Positions 1-13,001 of a DNA stretch of 64,000 nt are shown here, one piece after another. The position numbers and the translations under genes are program-made. The notes under the pieces are model-generated. The model was not told where the DNA came from. It saw nothing but the letters and a program-made list of their open reading frames with translations, and searched no databases. The stretch lies in the NCBI GenBank assembly GCA_950295325.1, contig OX485803.1, positions 70,697,554 to 70,761,553 of the forward strand, given 5' to 3'. Source of the DNA: Polytrichum commune. Its lineage: Eukaryota > Streptophyta > Polytrichopsida > Polytrichales > Polytrichaceae. Position 1 is the stretch's first letter. The number at the start of each line of letters is the position of its first letter.

Positions 1-126
1 CGGTCCCACTGAACATTGTTATGGATTTGAAGAATGTTGTGTTTGTAAATTTATTCATAAGAGAATGTCATTAGAAAAAGCTTCCATACTGACATAAAGT
101 ACCATATGACACTAAACACAATACTT
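1..126 (-). repeat. Fragment of a dispersed element, truncated by the window edge
   Basis: The first 40 bases resemble sequence near 63170-63215 and 46250-46295: all share a CAnAACATTGTTATG core and, on the minus strand, a peptide like SITMFCG. This marks copies of one dispersed, probably transposon-derived sequence. Confidence 0.4.
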
Positions 127-656
127 ATGCCCCCTTCCCACCTGACTTCAGCTAAGACTAAAAGTTGGTTCTAACAACCCGGCCTTCACACCATCGACAT
201 TATCTAGTGCCGAGCCTAGTTGACAAATGGTGTGGCATGGCGTAAAAGTGGAGGTTTTAAGCCTCAAGCACCGACCCTCCCTCCCATCGGTACCTAACAC
301 ATGAGGCAAGAATATAGGACCTTTAAAAGTGTCGCGTCCCGCCCTTGTGATTGGTTGCTTTTTAGTCTTAGCTATGAGGGCACGAGGAGCTCCATTAACA
401 AAAACCGATGGTAAAAAGATGAGTAGTTAAGGCATTTGGGGATGGGACAAAAACTACCCAACATGTCATAGCTTGGTAGATAAAACAATGAACATGTGTG
501 AAAGCTACTTAACTAAGACCTACTTGAACATCTCCGGAGCAAGTTCTTATAGGTGCATTGGGATAGCCGGATGCCTCTGCTATAACCGAAGGAGCTTTAC
601 CCGGTTTTTAGGAAATACCTTTGGTTATTAGCTAAAGTCAGGTGGGAAGGGGGCAT
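127..656. mobile_element. 530-bp inverted-repeat element (MITE-like)
   Basis: The ends are inverted copies of about 28 bp: ATGCCCCCTTCCCACCTGAC with a near-identical extension into CTTCAGCTAA on the left and its complement on the right, differing at about one position. There is no coding sequence inside. I see no clear target-site duplication, so the superfamily is open. Confidence 0.7.
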
Positions 657-3304
657 TTTAGTGTTGTAAGTTAGACTTAGACCATAATAAGTTAAGACTT
701 GGAGGCCTAGATCTCGGTCACACAGTCTACGGTGGCATGGATTGATTGTTGAAGGTATTTGAGCTTTCTTTCCAAGAGTGAGTCTGCATGTGAACCCCCA
801 TCAAAGCATGGATCGTGACTGGAGAGGCAAATCTGTTAACTTAGTTTCTGCCACCCAGTCAATGTTGACGGACAACTGATGCCAAACTTTCAAAGTCCGA
901 CAGACAAAGCTTCTCAATCCTGCTTGGACATGGTTCTGAGGTTCTGGAGTCGCAGATTCTTGGGCATGTGACCTCAATAACAGGTCGGATTCCAGGCACA
1001 TGAATGCTCTCCAGACAGTGCCGTACTTTACGCTCTTTTATATTCGATGTTTGAGATATACATGAGGTTGAGGCATCTACTGTATAACCGACAAAGTAAG
1101 AGAGAGAGAGAGAGAGAGTTTGCATCTGTTCAGGAGGAGTAAGAGCAGGGACTTTATTTTTCTTGTGAACAGAAACAGATTCTAAGGAGAAGGGATTTTT
1201 TACCTTTTTTTTTTCATGAATGTGGAAATTGTTGCGAATTTTGAAGCAGTAGAAGTTAGGATAACACATAGCCGGTCTATAAGTTAACCCATAATCACTA
1301 CACTGAAAAGGATAATTTAGTGTTTGATTATGTTTAATGTTGTTACCACGTACCCTACCCTGCTCGACATTAATATTCAGTTCCTTGACAATGAGTGTTA
1401 GACGTAAATGTGTTGCTACCATCCCCACTGTCACCTCCCTTCATGTGAAGCGTGGGTTTCATTGGACTTGCGATTTTAGGGGTGCATGGCGCCCCACCTT
1501 CCTGCTCGCTGATCACTCGTGTGCCGAAGTCGATATCATTTCTTTTTCATCTCCTTACTGACACTAAATTCAAACATGTAACTTTCCACATATTACCATA
1601 GTGTTTGAGTTTGCATTTGATGTTACTTACTTTCATAGGATTATTGACATTTAGTGTATGCGTTCGTATTCAATGTACCAAACGATAATTAAGTATTCTT
1701 TGTAGTGTAGTCTAAATGTTATTATTTGGCTAAGACGGTTGTCAAAACTCTTAAGATGGTAATAAATCACAAGCCGCCACCGCATAAACCTTAACTCCAT
1801 TCACCTAAAAAATATAGATCCCATCTATGTCGGCATTACGTGACCCTATGAGCGGTTGAATGGACTTGGTTGACTATGGATGCCTTGTTTCCAAGTCCAA
1901 TCAATTACATGTTGTGATCTTTCAATTTTTCTTTATTAATTTGAGGTATATTCCACATAATCCTCTAGAACGATGGGTAATTTTCCTGAAGTCTTGAACT
2001 TTCAACTGGTTATCTCTCAAACTCAACCAGTTCATGATCATCTGTAACTAGCAATTGGATCTCCCCATCCGTTGAATGAAAGAAAACAGTTTTGCATTAT
2101 GAAACTCATATCAATCACCTTTTGTTCAGGTCAACATGTTGCAAAACTTGAGAGGACGTTACGTTACAACTTGCGGGACCTGTTACATACGAATTAGCCA
2201 GTACTCTTATTCAGTGAATCTAAAATTTTGAATTTTGAAGGTCAATTGAGCTTAGTGCCTGTCACTCACCAAGAACATAATGAAGTCGAGAATGTTTAGC
2301 CAATTTTTGCAGCGAAAAAGGTGCAACTTGCATCTTCATGAGGTGGCTGAATGTTGTATCGCAAACTGAATTGTAGCTTATATGTATGATGTTGCAGTGA
2401 TCGAACTGACCGATTCTAATGTGAGAGGGGTGGAGATCTGCAATTTTAGTTTCAGTTTGCTTCATCAGTTCCAAATCACACTACTGCCTCAATATGTGAA
2501 ACAGATCATTACAAATGTGGGTTTGGGCTACAATCTTACCTAGTTGGCAGAATTTATCCTCACCTTGCATCGCACAGTATTACAGTTATAGAAAAGTTTG
2601 CACAATCAGAGGTTAGAGATACTTGCAAGTTTCTGCACCAAGCAGAAGTCATCAACGGTGACAGCTATATTGCAGAACGTAAGTTGCTCAGTAGACCTCG
2701 GGCAAGGATGTAAATCTTCTCCCTGTTTAACATACAAACAGATGTGCAGAAGCAGAGTATACCATGTATGAGGTGGAGCAAGAGTGGGTGAATGGAGTGG
2801 CATAGATAGATCCATTCATTTTCAAGATGACAACAAGTTTGAGACAGCATTATATCAAATTAGCTTGAAGAGATTCTGAGACTACATACATGCGATGGCG
2901 GAGGCAACAAAAATCGAGCGAAGACTCATCCTGTCATGGCAACACAATGGAGGAAAACTTTTTGATCCTTAAATGTAAAAGTACACAGTCCCCTGCCTGG
3001 CATATTAACCTAGTCTCTCAATCACTATCTACAGCAAACCTCTGAATAATTTCCTCCAGCCGGTTGGACGGACGGCAGCAGGAATAGCCTGCCGCTCCTC
3101 ACAGAACACTGTCGAAACTAATACATAGATGGATTTGTCTGCAGTCGCCAAGCAGATGTTGGAATAATGTCTATCAGCTTTTGCGCTGCAGAGAAAGAAT
3201 TTGGTCTTGAACTTCCAAAGGGCAAATGCACAGAGGAGAGCGCAAGATTTAGAAGACAGTCAGTCGGTGCAGGATGGCTACGTACCCACCGCGAAAATGA
3301 TTCG
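657..3304. other. Non-coding stretch downstream of CesA
   Basis: Contains a GA microsatellite (1099-1118), a solo copy of the TGTCCGGGGA element (1865-2070) and several open frames of 60-191 codons without recognisable motifs. The longest (859-1434, minus) has no homology I recognise. The part next to the CesA stop, roughly 2,880-3,304, is the probable 3' UTR; no clear AATAAA was located on the minus strand. Confidence 0.5.
1099..1118. repeat. GA dinucleotide microsatellite
   Basis: About ten AG units in a row. Confidence 0.9.
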
Positions 3305-6300
3305 TCAGCAGTTAATCCCACACTGCTGTAGATCCGGACCAGTCACCTTGGACAGGAATGGGTCAATGCGGACCCAAAGAAGGGAGAAGATGGACGCAAG
3401 GAGGATCGACCAAACGATAACGATTGTCGGTGTCCGGTTTTGTCGGCCCATCAGACCCTTGAGGAAGGGATACAGATGAACAATGACCCAGAACGCGAAG
3501 AAGAGCTTGCCGAAAAGAGGTCCCCAAGATTGGTACCCGTTGTTAATTGCGTCCGAGATCCCGGCCACAACGCCCACCAGGTTAATGATGAGGAGAGTGG
3601 TGGGAGGGATGAGTAGGGTTGTCCACTTGAAGGCATAAAGCTCCCCAAAGTCCTCGTCCTCCGATGATTTGGCCGTTACAGTGAAGTTGGTGTCGATACC
3701 CGCAAACACCTTGAGGAGTCCTTGGAAGACAGCAAACAAATGAGCAGACACGCCTCCAATCACCCAAAACTGCTCATTTCTCCACCACTCGTCGATCCCA
3801 ACGCCTGACCAGCGCATCTCCAGAATACCCGTCGCAAAAATGGAAATAAATAGAGAAATGAACCATAAACTAGCAAGGTTACTTATCTGCACAGGTCATC
3901 CAAAAAACAGAACCACTTCGTCAAACTTAATCAGATCGCAGATTCAGCAGTTGAACTCAGAGAAAAAGTATGAGATGTTGGCAACCACTGAGAACTTTCG
4001 GACTGAATCTCTCTGACAGTGGATAAAGAAAATGGGAAAGTGTCTCTAAAACAAAGGGCCATTTTCCATGAAAGAACAAATTGAACCTCAGGGTGGGTGG
4101 AGTAGGTACGTACTGTGGGAATGATGAATTTTCCAGTGAGCAGACAGACGGCAGGCAGAACGCAGTAAGCTAGGAGAGGCAAAGATGTGAGAGGGTATAC
4201 TGTTGTGTTAATGTATGCAAGTCTCTCCAAACATTTTAAGCCGCCGCCGCCGCTGCCACCACCATAGCCATACCAAAGAGGGCAATGCCTACTCAGACAA
4301 ATTTCAACAGATCCAAGAGCCCAACGCAAAACTTGGTTCAGACGATCAGACAAGTTGATCGGCGCAGAACCCTTAAATGCAGGTCGTGGTGGCATGCAGT
4401 AGATGGAACGCCATCCTCGACAGTGCATTTTGAAGCCTGTGAGAATATCCTCCGTTACCGAGCCATAAATCCACCCAATCTGGCCAACCAGCAGAACCTT
4501 ACTGTGAGATGATAGAGATAAACTGTATAAAGAACCTAGAAATGACCTAGAAATGAAGGCTCTTAACATCTTAGTCGTGACTTCTGTGGCCTCTCTTATA
4601 GAGAAAATTGTATAACGAGCATCATCATACATAAGATGAGCTAGAATTGAAGGGCCTTACTATCTTAGTTCTGACTTCTATAGCTTCTGTATAAAGATAA
4701 AGCTGTATAAACAACATCGTAATACATAAGATGAGCTAGACTTGAAGGTTCTTATAAACTTATCACCGGTTTATTTGGAGAAACTTATCATTCAGTTCCT
4801 CAGCAACTGTGGACTCACCTCCTTCCCCCATTCCGTCTTGTCTTCGTAACCACAACTGATAACATGTATAGCTTCCTTTAGGAGGGAGCCTGGATTCGCA
4901 GAGTGCGGCACGCCTCCGTTTTCAAGCAGTGTAGAGGCCACAAATACAGGCGACTGACCAAATCGCTTCTCAAAATTTTGCAGAGACATCAAGGACGACT
5001 TGTCCTCATCAATGCCTGCATTGATACACAGCATTAAGTTATGCCCAGAACCAATTTAATCAGGTAATAAACAATGCCACATCATTTGCAGTGATGTGTA
5101 GCTCAAGCTTTCCTAGGAATATAGTACAGGTGCAGGTTCTACCTTCAATGCCTTCTTCAATATCTTCGAGACTAAAAATGGGGACATTAGAGTTGCTTCT
5201 TGTTGGAGCCCTCTTTTTCGCTCCTTTTGCAGACTTGGCCTTCTTGGGTCCTGTTTTTCGAGGTCCACAACACCATGTTGGACAAAGGCCACTGTTGCCA
5301 CTCTTCGTGCCCTTGCTTTTTGCAGGAGGGTCATAACCATACAACGCCTGTCTCTTGAAAACACATCCAGTGCCCACATACACAGGACCCTGAATGCCAT
5401 CAAGACCTTTCAAGTTTATCTGCGAGACAGAAATCAATGAAACTTGGGTTACATTTAAAAGTGGTACGACGACAGGCATGTATTTGAACTGAAAGATTAG
5501 ACATATATATGGTTGCTTAAAACTACCAAGTAACAACTGACAAGCTCAACAAAGTGCTTAGAGCAAAGAAAATTTTACTACTGCCCACTTCGCACTTGTA
5601 GAAAGCATCACATTGTTGAATAAAACATCAAAATACACAACCTGAATATGTAATATTAAGCATTAAGCATTACTTACATCAAAGAAAACAGTGTTGTGGT
5701 TGGCATATCGATCATTCCTATCAATACCATCAAACCGCTGTGGAAACTGGACATAGCAAACTTTCTTCCCCACCAGAGGGTCCATCAGAAAGCACATGGC
5801 TTCGCGGATAGCCTTGCTGTTGTTGATGTAATGATCGCAATCCAAGTTGAGGAAAAAAGGGGCATTTGTCAATACTGCAGACACTCGGACCAAGGCATTC
5901 ATTGCACCAGCTTTCTTGTGGTGGTTGAAACCTGGTCGTTTCTCCCTGGAAACATAGACCAGACGAGGTAATTCGTTTCCATCGGTGTCGTGGCCACCAC
6001 TATGACCCAGGAACACCTGCCACAACAATTTAAATGCAAAAATCAATATCACTGACTTGTGAGAGGTCGTGGCTCTAGTCCAATGTTGATCCATTCTCAT
6101 CAATCTTTAATGACGTAAAAAGTTTTACACCTGGAGCCTTCTACACTGATATATGAAATTAGGTTGCCCCACGCTAGCTTATCAACATTCCAGACTATTT
6201 TGAACATTGACTGCCACAGTAACAAAATACAGTAAGTATTCTTCTACTGTGGTTGCTATACATATGAAAGTTATAAGTTTTTGTGATCTAATTTTGACCC

Positions 6301-9300
6301 AAGGTAACATGCATGGATAAATAGGCAACCTAACTGCACATGTTGGTGTACATCAAAGAGGGCAAAGAGTCAACCTGGATCATTCCCGGATGGTCACGAG
6401 TATTGTTTCCCGGCCAAGGTGTACCATCCTGCATTGTCCATCCTTCCTCCGGTACCTTCTGAGCTTTTGCCACCAAGGCATTTACTCGCACTTTAAATTC
6501 CTCATACTCCCTCTGCAAGAATGTACAATGCTCGGAATCAGGAAAAATTAATTAACCCTCCCAAGGCACTCTCTCACCCACACAAATCTCAGAGTTTGAG
6601 CTTTTCTGTATGAGTGGGAGAGGACCCTGTCGAAACCAAATGCAAAAATGACCTCTGTTAACCTAAATCACTGTCTTTGCAGTAGTGGATATAGCCAAGC
6701 CGTTTGATTTCAGACATTTGACTCATATGAAAATAGAGTGCGCAGACAAAGATAACAATATAAGTGTAGTATGAAGTGTTCAAACCTTCATAGCCCTGCG
6801 TTCCTTCACAAACGTTGGCTGCACCTTGTCTTTCAAGTAATCAATCTTCAGAGCAAAATAAACCTCCGGTGCCCGAGGCTCAATGGTAAACTTCTTACAA
6901 AATGGCACCCATTTCCGGGCAAACTCAGACGTCTCCGAAAGAACCTCAAAGGTTAACATAGCTGCACCATCGTCAGACACATAGCAGGACACTTTGTCCA
7001 CAGGGTAGTCTACAGCGAGGATTGACAGCACTGTGTTGGCTGTGACCAGAGGTGGCTCCTTTGTAGGATCCACAGTACTCACATAGATATCCACATGAGC
7101 CAGCTGAGATGGTTCGCCTTCTTTCTCATACCTACAGACATGACCCAGGTTAGGCATGAACGTGTAGTTACTAGTTCGACATACTGGCAGAAGATGATTG
7201 TAGACAAAAAGGCCATATGACGTGCAGGTTTTAAAAGTGAGATTTGCTTCATCACATACAAACCTATACAGAAGTACACACCTTAAAACTGAATGAACAG
7301 ACATATGTTGGACTCTATAAAACCCACAATAAGGATCCAAGGGTACTTGATGAACATTACTAGTTACTGATTAGCAAAGTGCGGTAGAACATGACGCGTT
7401 ACCTACAAGCATGGACAACATAATGACAGGTTTACAGAAGGAACCTCACATATCCAAAGTGCATACCGTAGTGGAAAGTGAAACTGTAATTACCTGAGGG
7501 AAAGGCGGTCTAGGTAAGTCTCGCGGTTGATGGGTAACCACTTTGGAAACTGATCCAGTATCCAGGATACAGCAAACCAGATCTCACAGATGACAGATGT
7601 TAACCACAACCCATACGCCTCATTGACTGGGTTCAAAATGCGGTATCGGAAGAAGAAGCCTATTACTACAAGACGAATTACAATAATCATCCTGTATGGA
7701 TTAATCCTACTTGACGGAAACGGAACTTTCCTTGACAGTGGTTGCCTTGATTCATCCATTCTGTTGCAATCAAAAGCAGGGTCACAAATTTGATTTTAGT
7801 CGCAGTTCACAACCATTACAATCCACCAAAGTTAGCTCACGAAATCTCTCGAAAGTCACTCCTGGTTGAACATCACTTGAAGGTAAGTTCAGCAAGCTCC
7901 AGGTTTCAAAACGGAAAGGTCCTACTTAAAGTCACAAATCTATTGGACTAGTCAACATGTGTTTATAGTCATATTAAGCTGAGAAGCACAGCTGATATTA
8001 TCAAACATAGGAAATCTATGCAAGGGCATATCCCACATACGCAGTAAACAAAACCCAAGGATTTGAGCCGAAGCACTGACATGGGCAAGTCTGGGCCGTT
8101 TGGACCACCATCGTCATGACCACCCTTTCCACTGGCCTGGAGTTGGCCACCCTCTGTCATCATCATTTGCAATTTGCCCTGCCTAATCTTCCAACTCTCC
8201 ACCCTTTCCTTCCACGCAATACTCCCATAGCCATAGGCAGCTAAATCCTTGGTAGGATCCATTGCCCGAGCCTCGACTGCAGTCGCATGTAATAATTCAG
8301 TCACAGAGTATCACATGTCGTGAGTGGTCAGCATCATCACATACTAGCTCAAAGACCCAACAGCAGCAAAATACTGATTGTTAACTGGTAACAAGCCAGC
8401 AGATCGTACACACTCTTCCATCTATGGAGGTAGTATTTACATCAGATGGCACATTTTCTGCTGAGATGTGTAAATTAATAACAGGTATAATCTATACAAA
8501 GCAGTGGAATCTCTTAGTTTAGATGACAGAATTCACCTGGGATGCTACTATCAAGGTAAGGGATCGGATGAACCCTCTTTCCGCCCCCTGCAATTTGTGG
8601 AAGGACAAGAGCATGATGCTCAGGGGAAGTTGCATTGGATTCACTTGTTCCAGAGACCTGCATTGAGGACATTGTCGCACTCATGAGGACAAGGCACTCC
8701 GAAAATGGCAAACGGGTTTAATTACCACTACTCAGACTGAACCTGGTTCAAACATTTCTATCATTGATGTGTATAAGTGTTCAATTAGTGTTCAGGTCCT
8801 GGGATCAGAATATAAGCACACGTGATTTCGAAACACTTACAGACCTCCAGGTGAAGTAACCCAAATGCTGGGAGTTGATAAACTTATAGACGGATATTTG
8901 CATGAACTCATTCAACAATAATTCACAAGCAAACTTAGACTTGGTGAACTTCAAATGTGGAGGAATTGTATCAGATTACTGATGCAAGTCTACCCACCAT
9001 CTGCCCGTTCGTGAGAAGGGGAAGAAACCGAGGTTGCATAGGAGACATCATAACATCCCCGTCCCGGCCATAGCTCATGTGGGTGTGCAGCATCTCCTCA
9101 GTGACTTGCTGCTTGTCTTGCTTGTCGATATCTGTGTAATTGAACTCATTCTCGAGGTCGTCTGTGTCTTCTTCCTCCTCATCACCATCTACTCGTGGAC
9201 TCCCTTCATAACCACATTTGCAGACACTGTCAGATCTCATCTCAATCTCCAAGGCCATGAAATCATGTACTTCCCAGACATCATTTGCTAGAAAGGCCAT

Positions 9301-11787
9301 GACCGTCCCATGATCTCCAAATCAATGACACAACAAGTAACTATTGACGTAGAACATCATCTGTATGTTGAGATTAAAAGTGGCTGAGCTTCAGTGTACA
9401 CATTTGTCATGTTCACAGAGAACAAACAGAAGAATCTCAAGTGCTAAACCCACTTCGCCAGAGTCAAATTGAAGGGCATCAACTTTCATTTGCCATGAAA
9501 TTATGTAGTTTTCAGGTTTCAATCGCTGGCAAGGCCAACACTGCACCAGGATCACCATTTCAATGACCCAACAAGAAACTATTGACGCAGAGCATCATAA
9601 TCTGTGTGTTGAAGTTGAAGTTATTAACTTGCAATGTACACAAACATGATCACTGATCGCAAACAAAGGAATCTAAATTGCTAAACCCACTTCGCCAGAG
9701 ACCAACAGGGCACCAAATTTCCCATATCGTTCCCACATATCAACTACCGGCAAGGCCATGACGGCCCCATGATCGTGAATTCAATGACCCGACAAGAAAT
9801 CAATGACGCAGAACATCATCATCTGTATGTTCAAGTTGAAGTTATTGTCTTGCAATGTACACAAACATGTTCACTGAAAACAAACAAAGGAATCTCATAT
9901 GGTAAACCCACTTCGCCAGAGTCAAACAGGGCATCAACTTTCCATTTTCATTTGTCATGTAGTTCCCAGATATCAATTGCTGGCAAGGTCACCACCATCC
10001 CAGGTTCACCAATCCAATGACCCAACAAGAAACTATTGACGTTGAGAATCATCATCGATATTGTATGTTGAAGTCGAAGTTATTGACTAGAAATGTACAC
10101 AAACTTTGTTCACTGAGTACAAACGAAGGAACGTCAAATGCTAAACCCACTTCGCCAGAGTCCAACAGGGCACCAAATTTCCCATATCGTTCCCACATTA
10201 TCGCCCCGTGATCATGAATTCAATGACCCAACAAGAAATTAGTGACGTGCAACACCATCATCTGTATGTTGAAGTGGATGCTATTGCCTTGCAATGCACT
10301 CGAACATGCTCACTGAAAAAAAAAATGAAGTAATTGCAAGAGCTAACCCAAATCTGAAAAACAGGGCATAAAGAGTGCCAAAACGTATTCCAAAATGTGG
10401 TACAGATCATTATTCAAGCCACTCATTGCAGTACCTTTGTGGCGTTTGTAGCGGGTCCGGCACTGCGGACACGACTGGTTTCCATCCTTTCGTTCATAAT
10501 CGTAGCAGGGCCGGCACACGGGGAACGCGCACTCATTGCAGGCCACGAAAAGCTCCCCTTCCGCGGTCACACCGACGTCGTCACCGCAAATTTGACAAAT
10601 GTGGCCGTTGACGTTGTTCAGCGGCTTCGGCTGCACATGACAAACACAGGAACCCCAGAGTTACATCGACTTTCACTCAATTTGCTACCATAGGTATTCT
10701 AGCCAAAGTATGGCGCTGCCTACGAGGTGGTATAGTCTTATTTGTTTCTCCACTCTGAATTAGGCACTCCACTTATGAAAACAGTGTGAAGTTCGGGGAC
10801 ATTGCCATGAACTCCATGTAGCCGCCATTTTAGAAAGGGAAGTCACGGAGGACATATCCCAAGTTCATGACCGTGAGCTCATGTGCATCGAATAGATAAA
10901 AGTGAGGAGTTGAATCACGACTTATACGAATGATGCCGGCCTGCGGGATTATCTGCCTCAGCTGATGGTGATAAACGTGGGTTAAACCCATCGAATCCAC
11001 CATACCTCCTAAACCGAAGGCATCTGTGAAGACTACAACTCTCTCTCTCTCTCTCTCGCTACCTCTATCTATCTCTCTTTCTACCTGTGCAGTATCTCTT
11101 CTTCCTCCACAAACAAGTCGACAATCTGAGGTTTCAACTCTCATGTTGTCCTCGACACATCGCTAATAGTACATCCTCGTGTATTCTTGCACCATACGCT
11201 AATGTGTCGAGCACACAAACCCTGCCCTTGCTCCTCATCCTGCCTTCCTGTAACACCTGGTCGGAGAAAGCGTTGTCACCGTGTTTACATGTCCATCGCC
11301 AGCTTCTCCTACACGACTACAGCATCTCTCTCTCTCTATATATATATATATAGATATATACACTCCCCAGCCTGCGCCTACTGTTTTGGGTATGCGAGTG
11401 CAATGAGTTGCGACAGAAGCATCTCTCTCACCATTCAGTCACACTACGACCTGCATAATCTGCTTGGGCCTCATCCCTACTGCACTTCCGGAAAACAGGG
11501 TACTGGAGGATTGAGAGAGGGAGGGAAGGACATAGAGAAGTACCCATCTCCTCCTTCCTCTCCCTCACCATTTGGTTCACATCCACATTTCAATGCTTCA
11601 ATCCTCTGTTTGCGCGTCCAGACGACACTATTTTTCACCAAGTGCATGCAAAGCATGCGGGGTTGAGTTACACGTGAAAATGCGAGAATGTGAGACTGTG
11701 AGCATTTACCCCATCGCCATCCTGCCGTATGACGACCAGCTCGTTCCGGTTATGCGACCCCGCCACTAAGCTTCCATTCGCCTCCAT
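3305..11787 (-). CDS. CESA: Cellulose synthase catalytic subunit (CesA), 13 exons, complete
   Basis: Catalytic subunit of the plasma-membrane cellulose synthase complex, polymerising UDP-glucose into beta-1,4-glucan. Exons (all GT-AG, phases consistent): 11710-11787, 10435-10630, 8998-9203, 8537-8657, 8081-8276, 7494-7760, 6786-7131, 6375-6512, 5678-6016, 5143-5419, 4819-5015, 4114-4479, 3305-3886. They sum to 3,309 nt, 1,102 residues, the usual CesA length. Visible: eight-cysteine RING-type zinc finger at residues 38-83; acidic variable region after it; two membrane segments in exon 6; catalytic DDG at 408-410, DCD at 575-577, TED at 796-798 and QVLRW at 836-840; a Lys/Arg/Cys-rich class-specific region in exon 10; six C-terminal membrane segments in exons 12-13; the typical CGINC end. 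The start ATG opens with [20 protein letters not shown], the standard CesA N-terminus. All key residues are present, so the enzyme looks functional. Which CesA class (primary or secondary wall) cannot be told here. Confidence 0.97.
9204..10434 (-). other. CesA intron 2, 1,231 bp, filled by tandem repeats
   Basis: The largest intron of the CesA gene, between the zinc-finger exon and the acidic-region exon. Donor and acceptor are canonical and the phase is 1. Most of its length is the five-copy tandem repeat listed separately; the other CesA introns are 127-362 bp except intron 1 (10631-11709, 1,079 bp, which carries a CT run). Confidence 0.9.
9262..10345. repeat. Five-copy tandem repeat of 206-238 bp inside CesA intron 2
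   Basis: A block with the anchor CAATGACCCAACAAGAAA recurs (with changes) near 9323, 9561, 9782, 10015 and 10221, giving spacings of 238, 221, 233 and 206 bp. A second anchor, CACTTCGCCAGAGTC, recurs near 9451, 9688, 9909 and 10148 in step with the first; the fifth copy has lost it. Units differ by substitutions and small indels, so the array is not brand new. Its edge lies just upstream of the exon 3 acceptor. Confidence 0.9.
11041..11057. repeat. CT microsatellite in CesA intron 1
   Basis: About eight CT units, within intron 1; a second compound CT/TA run lies at 11325-11360 in the same intron. Confidence 0.9.
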
Positions 11788-12290
11788 GCCTCCCTCGGTC
11801 CGGCCACCTCCGGCAGATCTCACCGCCGCCCCCACCCACCCACCCACCACCCAGCCACACTACAAACTAAACCTCCGGCGACATCATCATCCCACCCCCG
11901 CCACACACGACCACTTCATACAGCAGCAATGCCAAAGCTACTCCCCTCACCACTCTTGCAAGCTTCAAACCTCCGACCACCGCCACCACCACTTAACCCT
12001 CGCCCCCCAAAACCCACAAGTCACCACAAACCACAGCCTCCCCCACTGATCTGAAAGCTGTCAATATGAGTAAACCGTGGCTATGGCAGAGTCTGCTGAT
12101 GTTTCTGGTGTCACCACGCTCATCAACAGACACAAACAGGAACAGCAAGAGGAGAGAAGAATGCTTACCACCACCACAACAACAACAACAACATCATCGA
12201 CAACCACAACAACATTAACAGCAGTAGCAGCAGCCATGAGCTGGTCGCCTACATTATTATTACGCGCACTAACTTAACACAGTGCCCACT
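11788..12290 (-). promoter_or_regulatory. CesA 5' flank: low-complexity probable 5' UTR/proximal promoter
   Basis: On the CesA sense strand this stretch is G/T- and GGTGG-rich, and around 12165-12230 it becomes a run of GTT-type triplets (CAA/ACC on the plus strand). It lacks the dispersed repeats seen further out. I infer 5' UTR or proximal promoter from position only; no TATA box is convincing close to the ATG. A TATAAAA on the minus strand near 12722-12729 is a possible but distant core element. Confidence 0.45.
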
Positions 12291-12343
12291 CCCAGCAGCC
12301 ACACTCTCATACACCACCAGGACCGCCTTGGAAGGGCCCCCCC

Positions 12344-12738
12344 GGAAATCTGCCCCCCGCCTAGATCCCAGAACCGGCGCTGTAGTACACTGGGCGTTTT
12401 GGGTGGGGGAGCGAGATCTACGATAGTCCTAGATGTCTACGCGTGGACCTAGACTGGGGAGGAATGAGCAAAGCGCACCTGGCCACCTGAAATCTCTGAT
12501 TTTGGCTGAATTTTCCACGAAATCTACCTATCCCCTAGAATATCCATACAGGCCCAGATGTGGGCCAAGAGTAACGGGAAGCCTGGTGGGAACAGTGGAG
12601 AGGTTGGCAGACGCGAAATCTACGAGGACCCTACATTTAAGAACGAGTCGCTGTAGTACGTGCCTCGAGGCACGGGATCTACGAACTCTTGATTGATTTA
12701 GTGGGGGTGAAATCTAGGTTATTTTATATCTACGAGGG
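12344..12738. promoter_or_regulatory. Cluster of ATCTACGA-like motifs upstream of CesA
   Basis: A motif close to GAAATCTACGA appears repeatedly within 400 bp: near 12344 (partial), 12414, 12434 (GTCTACG), 12489 (partial), 12519, 12615, 12675, 12709 (partial) and 12726. A longer string, CGCTGTAGTAC, also occurs twice (near 12378 and 12649). The spacing is irregular, unlike a simple satellite, and the stretch is more GC-rich than the surrounding DNA. It could be a binding-site cluster for CesA or a degenerate local duplication. No factor can be named from the motif alone. Confidence 0.4.
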
Positions 12739-12925
12739 CTGTGTGAAAGGCGGGAGTCAGCAGCAGTTGAGTTAACCGGAGGGCGCCAGTCTAACCAGGG
12801 TTAATTCCCAGTTCCCAGTTTTGGCCCTTGATTTGACGCTTGGTTCGAACCCCTGCCGACTGGGATTGGCACCGACCACCCTTGGTGGAATCCACTCTTA
12901 CACTGCCCTGTGCAATTAGGTCGCC

Positions 12926-13001
12926 CCACACTAATTTATCAACATTCCACACTAATTATGAACACTCCACACTAATTTATCGACATTCCACACTACTTTG
13001 T
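12926..13001. repeat. Short tandem repeat of about 22 bp
   Basis: Four imperfect copies of CCACACTAATTTATCAACAT in a row. A related stretch (GGTTGCCCCACGCTAGCTTATCAACATTCC) lies in CesA intron 8 near 6160-6215, so the unit is dispersed as well as tandem. Confidence 0.75.

Noticed and set aside
859-1434. 191-codon minus-strand open frame
   Set aside because: No recognisable domain, contains a GA microsatellite (Ser-Leu run) and lies in repeat-flanked DNA; could be chance.
9301-10345. CRISPR-like array in CesA intron 2
   Set aside because: Units are over 200 bp, diverged, with no short constant repeat and unique spacers; plant nuclear DNA.
12077-12277. Open frame rich in threonine
   Set aside because: Product of an ACC/ACA triplet run in the CesA 5' flank, on the opposite strand.
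12838-12862. GGTTCGAACCC, like a tRNA T-arm
   Set aside because: No matching acceptor, D or anticodon stems in the 60 bp upstream.
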